Positions 53,961-62,024 of a stretch of DNA of 64,000 nt are shown here, piece after piece. The DNA is taken from the NCBI GenBank assembly GCA_023430975.1, contig JAEYYB010000138.1, positions 1 through 64,000 of the forward strand, given 5' to 3'. The position numbers were made by a program, and so were the translations under genes. Source of the DNA: Bacillota bacterium. GTDB taxonomy: Bacteria > Bacillota > Clostridia > Acetivibrionales > DSM-2933. The notes beneath the pieces were generated by a model. That model worked only from the letters and a program-made list of their open reading frames with translations. It made no database searches and was not told where the DNA came from. The stretch's first letter is position 1; each line of letters starts with the position of its first letter.

Positions 53961-54845
53961 ATGAATTCAAAAATCAGGCAACGCATTATTAAGCTTTCAA
54001 TGGGCCTGATTGCAACCATTTTGGTTTCATCAGTTTCTATATCGGGGTATGCTTGTAAAGGTAATACAAATTTACCCCAGACAAAACAAAATACATACTC
54101 TAACAATCTAAAGAAGTCCAAGAATTACGGGAATAAAAAAGTTTTAAGTTTATCTGTTGCCAGCCAAGGACCTGCAGTATTTTATCAACATATAAACTAT
54201 AAAGGGTATTCCGTTACTTTACAGGAAGGGAACTATACGCTAAAAAATCTTGTTGCAAAAGGGATTAAGAATAATGATATTTCATCTGTTAAAATAACAC
54301 AAGGTTATCAGGTTACAGTATATGATTGTGACAATTTCACAGGTAAGAGCTGGGTTTTAAAAGCTGATAACAGTAATTTTACCAAAGGAAAATTAAATGA
54401 CAAAATGATATCGGTGAAAATTATTCGCATTTCACAAACTCCAATACCGACAAAAACAACTGCAACCCCAACATTAAAGCCAACACCGGCAAAAGCATCA
54501 GTGACTACTCCTACTGTAAAACCAACATTAAAGCTAACTCCTACAAAAGTACTGACTCCTACCATAACGCCAACAGCTACGTCGAAGCAGACTTACACTG
54601 TAGCTTCGACTAGTACAGTAAAGCCAACCGCTACCAAAACACCAACAGCTACATTGAAGCCGACACCCACTGCAACAAATACTCCTGTACCAAGAGGTAT
54701 TAGTGCAGATGAGCAGGCACTTTGGGATTTGGTAAACAAAGCAAGGGCTGAAGCGAACATAAAGCCTTTACAATATGATTTACCTCTTGCCAATGTAGCT
54801 ATAGTAAAAGCCAAGGATATGGTTGATAACAACTATTGTTTATAG
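53961..54845 (+). pseudogene. Secreted beta/gamma-crystallin-like protein with truncated CAP domain
   Basis: A 294-residue frame with a signal peptide (about 1-33) and a beta/gamma-crystallin-like domain (about 70-155; FYQHINYKGYSVTLQEGNYT and VYDCDNFTGKSWVLKADN, two Greek-key halves). A long Thr/Pro/Lys linker (about 158-250) follows, then the start of a CAP/SCP domain (ALWDLVNKARAEANIKPLQY, VAIVKAKDMVDNNY). The frame stops after DNNYCL, where CAP domains normally continue with a His-containing segment and about 90 more residues; no other frame restores it. I infer loss of the 3' part, with a terminator moved or already present 40 bases later. The crystallin part could still be secreted. Confidence 0.65.
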
Positions 54846-54884
54846 GAAAACCTTAATCGCACATCTTTCATAAAAGTATAATAA

Positions 54885-54927
54885 ACAGCCAATAAAATTT
54901 GATATCTACCATATTTTATTGGCTGCT
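54885..54927 (+). terminator. Terminator after the crystallin/CAP gene
   Basis: CAGCCAATAAAAT and ATATTTTATTGGCTG form a stem of about 13 bp with a short loop. It faces the PolX gene. Confidence 0.75.
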
Positions 54928-54935
54928 TGATATTA

Positions 54936-55035
54936 TATATTAAAAGTGATAAATCTCTTACATTTGTTTGTCGCAAATCCCGTTGAACCATTCGTTATTT
55001 GCTCCGCCAAATGTAAGATTATTAACACTTTTAAT
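54936..55035. repeat. ~100-bp palindromic repeat (family 1, TATATTAAAAG subtype)
   Basis: TATATTAAAAGTGATAAATC through TTAACACTTTTAATTC, with the core CCCGTTGAACCATTCGTTAT. It touches the stop codon of the PolX gene. Confidence 0.82.
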
Positions 55036-56739
55036 TCATTTACCAAACCTGAGAATTTCCCAATCCATTGTATTAATAACGCTTTCGGCAGAAAGCCACC
55101 CTTTTCTTGCTACATTTATACCATACTCAATATCATCTATGCCCTCAAGGCGGTGGGCGTCAGGGGAGATGACAAACCTACAGCCTTCTTCCAAAGCACT
55201 TTTCAAGTACCTCCAGTCCATATCAAGCCTATGAGGGTTGGCGTTTATCTCCAGTACTACCTTTTCTTCTGCTGCAGTTTTAATAATCTCCTTAATATCT
55301 ATTTTAAAAGGCTCTCTTGAAAGGAGAAGCCTCCCGGTGGGATGCCCAAGTATTGAGACATATTTGTTTTTCATCGCTTTTATCACTCTGCCTGTCATAT
55401 CTTTCTCATCCATATTGAAGGATGAATGTACCGAGGCAATGGTAAAATCAAACCAGGACAGTACCTCATCGTCATAGTCAACACTTCCGTCCGGAAGAAT
55501 ATCAAGCTCAATACCCTTTAAAATTTTAAAATCACGGTACCTTTCATTAAGCTTGTCAATTTCTTCATGCTGCCTCTTTATATCATCCACCTTAAGACCT
55601 CCTGCATAGTAAGCAGTTTGGCTGTGATCGGATATTCCAATGTAATTGAATCCCTTCTGGGTACAATATGTTACAAGGTCTTCAATGCTGTTGGAACCGT
55701 CACTGTAATTTGTATGAACATGAAAAACACCTTTGATATCATTAATGGTAATAAGCTCTGGTAGAGTCCCGGTTGATGCGGCAGTGAACTCACCATTGTT
55801 TTCCCTAAGCTCCGGCGGTATGTATTGAAGACCGAATACCTTGAAGATATCCTCTTCAGTGCTGCATTCTATAAGTAAATCATCTTTAAAAAGTCCATAT
55901 TCATTCATCTTAATACCCATTTGCTTTGCCATATGTCTTAAGGCTGTATTGTGCTCCTTGCTTCCTGTAAAATGATGAAGTGCATATGGATACTCCTTGT
56001 CGGTTACAACCCTTAAGTCTGCACTTATTCCCTCACTCAGTATAACACTGGATTTGGTATCACCCTTTGATGTTATTGTCTCCACAAGGGGATGTTTTGT
56101 GAATATATCCATTACTTGAGAACTGTCGTTGCAGCTTACAAGAATATCGATATCCTTTATAATTTCCTTTTTTCTTCTGAGACTTCCGCATTCACTGCAT
56201 CGGATAACGGCATTGCTTTCCCTTAGTGATTTTAAAAGCTCATTAGCAAGCCTGTATCCATGGGGATATAGGAATTTGCCGGCATACTTGTTGAGGTTTT
56301 CTATTCCCTCAAGTATTTTTTGCTGTGTTTTTTCACCAAAGCCTGTAAGTTTTGTAAGCCTGTTTTCTATACAAGCATACTTAAGCTCTCCAATAGTAGT
56401 TATACCAAGCTTTTCATATACGGCACGCACTTTTTTGGGGCCAAGGCCTGGAATTTTCAGCATATCAATGAGTCCTTGAGGAATTGATTCTTTAAGATTC
56501 TCATAATATAAGAGTTTTCCTGTTGTAACCAGTTCGCCGATTTTTTGACTCAAAGCAGTACCAAATCCCTTTAGCTCCTTAAGCTTGTCCTCTTTTACAA
56601 GAAGCTCAATATCTTCATCCATGAATTCAATTGCTCTAGCAGCGTCATAATAAGCTTTTGATTTAAAAAAGCTTTCCCCTTTGATCTCCAGTAATATTCC
56701 TATTTCATTTAAGATATGGATTATATCATGCTTATTCAT
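55036..56739 (-). CDS. polX: PolX family DNA polymerase with PHP domain
   Basis: A 567-residue protein when started at ATG 56739 (MNKHDIIHILNEIGILLEIK); an ATG at 56763 is possible but overlaps a GGGAGG site. An N-terminal 8-kDa-like and HhH region (LKELKGFGTALSQKIGELV, MLKIPGLGPKKVRAVYEKLG) is followed by the polymerase X palm (CGSLRRKKEIIKDIDILVSC, with the paired Asp) and the C-terminal PHP domain (VFHVHTNYSDGSNSIEDLV, GISDHSQTAYYAGG, EINANPHRLDMDWR, VISPDAHRLEGIDD), which carries 3'-5' exonuclease activity in bacterial PolX. The role is gap filling in base excision repair. The MutS-like gene upstream is on the same strand, 110 bases away. Confidence 0.93.
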   Translation of the reverse strand: MNKHDIIHILNEIGILLEIKGESFFKSKAYYDAARAIEFMDEDIELLVKEDKLKELKGFGTALSQKIGELVTTGKLLYYENLKESIPQGLIDMLKIPGLGPKKVRAVYEKLGITTIGELKYACIENRLTKLTGFGEKTQQKILEGIENLNKYAGKFLYPHGYRLANELLKSLRESNAVIRCSECGSLRRKKEIIKDIDILVSCNDSSQVMDIFTKHPLVETITSKGDTKSSVILSEGISADLRVVTDKEYPYALHHFTGSKEHNTALRHMAKQMGIKMNEYGLFKDDLLIECSTEEDIFKVFGLQYIPPELRENNGEFTAASTGTLPELITINDIKGVFHVHTNYSDGSNSIEDLVTYCTQKGFNYIGISDHSQTAYYAGGLKVDDIKRQHEEIDKLNERYRDFKILKGIELDILPDGSVDYDDEVLSWFDFTIASVHSSFNMDEKDMTGRVIKAMKNKYVSILGHPTGRLLLSREPFKIDIKEIIKTAAEEKVVLEINANPHRLDMDWRYLKSALEEGCRFVISPDAHRLEGIDDIEYGINVARKGWLSAESVINTMDWEILRFGK

Positions 56740-56872
56740 ATAAAACCCTATTGCCTCCCACATTTAAATTAATAAATCACATAATCGCTTTTAATTAGGG
56801 CATTTCAAAAAATACATAATTCCAGTATTTATTATTTGTTATTACATTATATATTGCATTTTAACATTATTT

Positions 56873-58570
56873 CTATACAGAATCATATTTTTTCCAGATA
56901 CCTTCATTGGTGAAGAAAGAGGCTCGGTTTTCCGCTTCATTTACGATGTTATCATCATAACCAAGAAGCTTTAAAAGTTTAATGGCATTTCTGCTGTATG
57001 CCCTGCCTTCATAAAGCTTGTAATCAAAAAGGACTTCGCTTCCTTCGATTTTTTCCTGGAAGTGATAATTGGTGAAGCTGTCTTCAAGTATATGTGTAAG
57101 CTCTATATCATGAGTTGCCACAAAGCACATGTTGTTGCTTGCGGCCATGTATCCAAGTACCTGAGTTGAAGCGGCAATTCTTTCAATTGTATTAGTTCCG
57201 CGTAGTACCTCATCAACAATACAAAGGCATGGTACATCATCATTAAAGCTGTCCAAAATTCGTTTCAGGGATTTGATCTCTGCAATGTAATAGCTTTCAT
57301 TGTTATCCAGGTTATCCTTTAGTGCCATTGATGTGTATACCTTAAAGAAACTACTTCCGTACTCACGACAAAGGCATGTATTAATGGTTTGTGCAAGAAT
57401 TGCATTTATTGCAACGGTTTTTAAAAAGGTAGATTTCCCGGAAGCATTGGAGCCTGTTACTAAAACCGGACCGGAAGCAGTGAGGGAGTTTGGAACAGGA
57501 TCCTTAATAAGGGGATGGAATATATCTGTAAAGTTTATAAACCTTTTGCCGGTTTTGCTAGATTCGTTGAATTTAGGGATACAAAAGTAAGGGATGCTTT
57601 TTCTGTATGAAACAATTGAAATTATGCTGTCAAAGAGACCTAATGTTTTATAAACCTTTAATAGATCCTCCTGATAGCGAACCACTAATTTGACTATCTT
57701 TCCGTAATTTAAAACATCAACCAACAATGCAATCTTAACTGTTTCTGTAAAAGGGTCGCTGCTGTTTTGGACAACAGAATAGCTCAGCTTACCAATCTTT
57801 GAAACATTTTTTAATGTGTCTGCCAATTTTGATTCGTATCCGCAAATGTTGCCTACACCAGCTGTTTTAATTGCACAATTAACCATAGAAATAATTCTGC
57901 TTATTGCTTCAAGCTCGGTTGAAAGCTCGGTTTTGGCAAGATTATAGACTATTATATTGGTCACAAAAGATAAAGCTAGTAGTGTTACACCCAAATTAAA
58001 ATTAAATATTAGAATTATCAAAGAAACTATTGGAATTAAGGAAAGTATCCTGTAAATTATGAATTTCCGTGAGTCATAGCTTACCATTTTAAAAAGATAA
58101 TTGGTAAGACTGAAACTTCTGTTTTTACCTATCTTTGAAAGCAGGAATTGAATCTCCTCCCTAGCGGTGCTGTTTTTATCAAAAAACTCCATGAGATTTT
58201 CTTTATCAGCCAGCTCATTTGCAAGAAAATCGGGAGTCCTCATTAAATAGTATAAAAACTCTTCTCCGGGAGATGAACAGGTATTGTTAATACGGGTGAA
58301 TATTTTGTCCATGTCAAGGTCGTTCCAGGTTATATCATCAATGTAAAAGCGATCCTTTTCTGTAATTGATAGATTTTTATAGAAACTGGCTATGGATTCC
58401 ATGTCCCCTGGCTTATATTTATTTTCAGGTACTTGACCCCATGAGTTTTTAATATGACTTTTTATTCTATTGTTGTTTTTAATTCTATTGTAAACTGCTG
58501 CTGCTCCAAGAAATGCAAGCACAGCTAATATGATTAACCCTGTTGTAACATCAATTGGCATTAATTCCAT
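56873..58570 (-). CDS. MutS-like ATPase with membrane segments
   Basis: A 565-residue protein with an N-terminal helix (about 8-27), a second hydrophobic region (about 175-215; IIYRILSLIPIVSLIILIFN) and a C-terminal MutS-type ATPase (about 350-545) with GPVLVTGSNASGKSTFLKTV (Walker A), CLCIVDEVLRGTNTIER (Walker B and ABC signature region) and VATHDIELTHILED. It lacks the mismatch-recognition domain, so it belongs to the membrane-bound MutS-related family of unknown function common in Firmicutes and Bacteroidetes. AAGGAGATGG precedes ATG. It may be co-transcribed with polX, hinting at a DNA link, but the membrane parts argue for another role. Confidence 0.85.
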   Translation of the reverse strand: MELMPIDVTTGLIILAVLAFLGAAAVYNRIKNNNRIKSHIKNSWGQVPENKYKPGDMESIASFYKNLSITEKDRFYIDDITWNDLDMDKIFTRINNTCSSPGEEFLYYLMRTPDFLANELADKENLMEFFDKNSTAREEIQFLLSKIGKNRSFSLTNYLFKMVSYDSRKFIIYRILSLIPIVSLIILIFNFNLGVTLLALSFVTNIIVYNLAKTELSTELEAISRIISMVNCAIKTAGVGNICGYESKLADTLKNVSKIGKLSYSVVQNSSDPFTETVKIALLVDVLNYGKIVKLVVRYQEDLLKVYKTLGLFDSIISIVSYRKSIPYFCIPKFNESSKTGKRFINFTDIFHPLIKDPVPNSLTASGPVLVTGSNASGKSTFLKTVAINAILAQTINTCLCREYGSSFFKVYTSMALKDNLDNNESYYIAEIKSLKRILDSFNDDVPCLCIVDEVLRGTNTIERIAASTQVLGYMAASNNMCFVATHDIELTHILEDSFTNYHFQEKIEGSEVLFDYKLYEGRAYSRNAIKLLKLLGYDDNIVNEAENRASFFTNEGIWKKYDSV

Positions 58571-58748
58571 CTCCTTATTAAGTGATTATTTAGGCATGTT
58601 GAAAATATAACTTCCCGTATAATTTGGCTTTCGTGTTAACTTAACTCGTGAACATACGCTCAAAACGGTAAGTAATATTTCAATCATGCCTTAATTAAAT
58701 TAACCATAGTATAACATAAAAAATAACTAAGTGTTCTTTATAAACATA

Positions 58749-58786
58749 AAAAAAGCGTATGCACCAAAGAGAAATGTGCACACGCC
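58749..58786 (-). terminator. Terminator-like hairpin downstream of GH74
   Basis: GCGTATGCAC and GTGCACACGC pair with one mismatch. On the minus strand it is followed by a run of seven T. The gap 58571-58942 has no gene; it also holds repeats of both families. Confidence 0.7.
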
Positions 58787-58803
58787 AAATCTAAGAGAAA
58801 ATG

Positions 58804-58835
58804 TATATTAAAAGTGATTGATAGCACTTTTAATT
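58804..58835. repeat. 32-bp internally deleted family 1 repeat
   Basis: TATATTAAAAGTGATTGATA and GCACTTTTAATT: only the two ends of the TATATTAAAAG subtype remain, forming a short hairpin. Confidence 0.65.
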
Positions 58836-58840
58836 TGTAT

Positions 58841-58923
58841 ATGTCTGGGAAATTATGATGTATTCTGCACCACAATTTCTCACCACAACAGTCAGGGTTA
58901 CAAAACCACTTGGTGATTTTGTA
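58841..58923 (+). repeat. ~80-bp double-hairpin repeat (family 2), copy B
   Basis: ATGTCTGGGAAATTATGATG through GGTGATTTTGTA. It lies 20 bases beyond the GH74 stop, in the same orientation as copies A and C. Confidence 0.75.
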
Positions 58924-58942
58924 TAAAAAGCAAGAGATGCTT

Positions 58943-61900
58943 TTATATACCTGTAGCTGGATAGCTTGATGTTGTTGCGTTAAAGTGTTTAGCCAATATC
59001 ATTACATCCGACATGTTTATTGATGAATCGGAGTTGAGGTCGGCATCCGGTAAGTATGTTCCATCGCCTTTAACCCCACCGAAATATTTAGCCATTATAA
59101 TTATATCGGACATATTAATAGTGCCATCCTGGTTAAGGTCGCCTGCCCACATAGGAACAGGGGAAGCAGATGTACCTAAAACTTTATTACTGTCTATTAC
59201 AATCTTGTTTATTTCCCTTGCTAGATAGCCTGATTTGCTTATTTTAACATCAAATGATGCTACTTTTTCCGTTATACCGCTTATTTCAAAATAACCGTTC
59301 TGGTCGGTTGTAGCGGAGTGGCCTATACCAACCAGCTCAACCTTGAAGCCGGCTTTAACTGTTTTCCCTGCTTCAGAATTATATGTGAAATCAGGTGCTA
59401 TGTAACCTGATAGCTTATTGCCTTGTACAGGGCCTGTAGGAGTAGGTGTTGGTGAAGTAGGTTTGGTAGGGGTAGGTGATACCGCTGTACCGTTTGGCTC
59501 GCCGTATACAATACCTCTTCCGTTGGTTGCCACAAAAACACGTCCGTAAACTCTTAGATCTCCTGTAATTGAGTAGTTTATTGAACCATACTGGTGTTGG
59601 TCGTCATTTACTCTTATCCAGTTCTTAGCCATATCATCAGAACGGTATACGGCATATAAGCCATCTGTTTCACCGCATATATAAATAGCAAGATAATCTT
59701 CACCGGCTTTTGCTTTACCAAAGCCAACTACATCACATCTTGTAACACCATTAACTTTATTAATTGTTTTACCACCATCAGTTGTGTATGAAAGACCTTC
59801 CGTAGGGCCTGGAATCCACACATGGCCTTCTTTACCCGGAACTGCTTTGATTTTTGCAGAAGCAGCATCCAGACCTGTCTTTACAGCTTTGAATGTTAGC
59901 CCGCCGTCATCACTTACATAGAAAGTATTTTTTGCATATCCATAGAATACTTTTGGATTAACTCTATCTGAACAAATATTTGCACCTGCAGGAAGTGTGC
60001 TTACTGCCTTCCAGCCACCGTTTACATAGCATATAACTCCCTGACTTGTACTTGGTGACCATACAAATGTCGAACCGTCAGCAGATACTGCTACAGTACC
60101 ACCCTGTACAATGTCATCTGCATTAGTTGAAGGGAATGTATAGCTGACATTTGGTTGAACTTCAGACCATGTTTTACCACCATCTTTTGAAATAGCAACA
60201 CTCTTTTTGAGCATTTCGTATTGTTCTTTATCATTATTACCCACTCTTACTATGGTTTTTGGATTGAGCTCCGCATAATCAAGACCTGTAGTGCTAATAA
60301 ATCTAGGATTTGTCATCATCATATCCGGGCCTTTTGTTAAATCTTCGTGTACGAACCCGCAGATATCGCCAACGCCGCTTACTAATTCAACACCATTAAT
60401 TGGTGGACAGATCAGACTTAATACTGCGGTTTCTTCAACTCCCATACCCATAACTTCAATATTTACATATTTACCTTTATCCCAGTCGGTCAAATTCTTT
60501 GTACCATAAATAGTAGCACCTGTTCCATACATCATTTCATCTGAATCAAAAGGATTAATTGCAAGGGCACTCATCATCCAGCCAAGTTTTGGTGCAGGAT
60601 TATCCATTATATCCATACCAGTCACCAAACCGCCGCTTGCTGCGTTTATCTCTTTTCCAAATGTAAGCCAGGGTGCTTTTGAAATATCCATAGTATATTT
60701 CATATCCCTTGATGGCCAATTACCCATTTTCCATATTGGATCCCATGTTTCTCCTGCATCCCTTGAGCGGAAGATAAAGTTATCAGGCCACCAGGATTGA
60801 AGTGATGATATTATAAGTGTATCTTGGTTCTGTGCATCAATACTTAAACCACAATATCCATAATAGTTTTCATATTTTGGGGATCCATCCCAGTTATAGT
60901 CTGACGGAGGAGTTATATCTGTCCATTTTCCTGAATTTGTATCATATTTGTAAACTGCACCGTCATCAGCTTGATAAGGGCCACCTCTATCACAATATGT
61001 GACAAACATAATTCCCTTGTTATTTATAGCTGCATGATGGGGGATACCAATTTTCAAGGCTTTACTGTTGTGCTGTTTAAAAGTACTTTCAGTTGGCTGA
61101 CCTTCAACGGGTTTCCATGTTACACCTGCATCATGGCTTACATATAACGGATTCTTTTTATCGGCAACACCAACATAAATGTCCTTTGTTGGAGTACCTT
61201 TAGTACCTTTAAATGAATCAAAAGTTACAAAACACAATCCCAAATTGTCAGATGAATATTCGAAATTCGGATCTTCAACATAGTTTCCGACGTTTGTGAA
61301 ACTGCTGACCTTTGCCCATGTCTTACCGTAGTCTGTACTCTTCCACAAACCTTTACCGCTTCTTGCAGCAAAATATAATATGTTATTGCTGTTAGGATCA
61401 ACCATCAAACGCTCACCAACTGAACGTCCGGGCATATTTCCACCGAATTTAAACGGCAGCTCAGTCCTTTCCCATGTTTTACCGTAATCGCTGGAACGCA
61501 GAATGTATCCGTTCATTGTTGTCCAGCTGTTTGTATATGTACCTGCTGCTATATAAACTCTTTTTGGATCAATTGGATCTGTGGCTATACTTTCACATCC
61601 TAAAAGGTTCCACTCATCCGGTGATACCCAGTCAGTTAAGGGTTCCCATTCTAATGTTGTCTTATTTCTTATATATGCTCCTCCCATGTCGGTACGAGCA
61701 TAAACAAGGCCTTTCTCTGTGGGGTTATAGACAATACCGCAAACATATCCGCCTCCGCCGCCAATCTTAACATTATTCCATTTGTAGGGCTGGGTTACAA
61801 CAGCTGATGTCTTCATTGCAGGGAATGTCGCACATATAACAGTCAGTGCAAGCAATAAAGATATCAGATTCTTAAAACTCTTTTTTTTTACATGGTTCAT
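58943..61900 (-). CDS. Cellulosomal GH74 xyloglucanase with X-module and dockerin
   Basis: A 985-residue secreted enzyme with a signal peptide (1-33). The GH74 domain (about 36-770) is built of two seven-bladed propellers with repeated Asp-box-like motifs (SSDYGKTWERT, STDYGKTWAKV, SHDAGVTWKPV, SRDAGETWDPI). The two catalytic Asp are recognisable in VYARTDMGGAYI (Asp71) and SGVGDICGF (near residue 510). It cuts the beta-1,4-glucan backbone of xyloglucan. A Pro/Thr linker, an X-module (NKLSGYIAPDFTYNSEAGKT to IVIDSNKVLG) and a dockerin with NMSDIIIMAKYFG and NMSDVMILAKHFN follow. The X-dockerin is close to that of the GH43 protein. TAGGAGGTATT precedes ATG. A hairpin directly overlaps the stop codon (58926-58944). 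Confidence 0.95.
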   Translation of the reverse strand: MNHVKKKSFKNLISLLLALTVICATFPAMKTSAVVTQPYKWNNVKIGGGGGYVCGIVYNPTEKGLVYARTDMGGAYIRNKTTLEWEPLTDWVSPDEWNLLGCESIATDPIDPKRVYIAAGTYTNSWTTMNGYILRSSDYGKTWERTELPFKFGGNMPGRSVGERLMVDPNSNNILYFAARSGKGLWKSTDYGKTWAKVSSFTNVGNYVEDPNFEYSSDNLGLCFVTFDSFKGTKGTPTKDIYVGVADKKNPLYVSHDAGVTWKPVEGQPTESTFKQHNSKALKIGIPHHAAINNKGIMFVTYCDRGGPYQADDGAVYKYDTNSGKWTDITPPSDYNWDGSPKYENYYGYCGLSIDAQNQDTLIISSLQSWWPDNFIFRSRDAGETWDPIWKMGNWPSRDMKYTMDISKAPWLTFGKEINAASGGLVTGMDIMDNPAPKLGWMMSALAINPFDSDEMMYGTGATIYGTKNLTDWDKGKYVNIEVMGMGVEETAVLSLICPPINGVELVSGVGDICGFVHEDLTKGPDMMMTNPRFISTTGLDYAELNPKTIVRVGNNDKEQYEMLKKSVAISKDGGKTWSEVQPNVSYTFPSTNADDIVQGGTVAVSADGSTFVWSPSTSQGVICYVNGGWKAVSTLPAGANICSDRVNPKVFYGYAKNTFYVSDDGGLTFKAVKTGLDAASAKIKAVPGKEGHVWIPGPTEGLSYTTDGGKTINKVNGVTRCDVVGFGKAKAGEDYLAIYICGETDGLYAVYRSDDMAKNWIRVNDDQHQYGSINYSITGDLRVYGRVFVATNGRGIVYGEPNGTAVSPTPTKPTSPTPTPTGPVQGNKLSGYIAPDFTYNSEAGKTVKAGFKVELVGIGHSATTDQNGYFEISGITEKVASFDVKISKSGYLAREINKIVIDSNKVLGTSASPVPMWAGDLNQDGTINMSDIIIMAKYFGGVKGDGTYLPDADLNSDSSINMSDVMILAKHFNATTSSYPATGI

Positions 61901-61930
61901 CTTGAATACCTCCTAATTTCTAAATTTTTA

Positions 61931-62004
61931 ACTGTGGGAAATTATGGTGTATTCTACACCACAATTTTTCACAACAATGTTGAAAAATCACATCGTGATT
62001 TTGT
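61931..62004 (+). repeat. ~75-bp double-hairpin repeat (family 2), copy C
   Basis: ACTGTGGGAAATTATGGTGT through CGTGATTTTGT, with stems ATGGTGTA / TACACCAC and AAAATCAC / GTGATTTT. It occupies most of the 124-base gap between rsgI and the GH74 gene, where the GH74 promoter should be. Confidence 0.78.
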
Positions 62005-62024
62005 TTATATAATAGTTAAGGCAC

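Noticed and set aside
10463..55035. Repeated ~100-bp units as a possible CRISPR array or integron attachment sites
   Set aside because: Copies are dispersed singly over tens of kilobases in both orientations, with no regular spacers and no cas or integrase gene.
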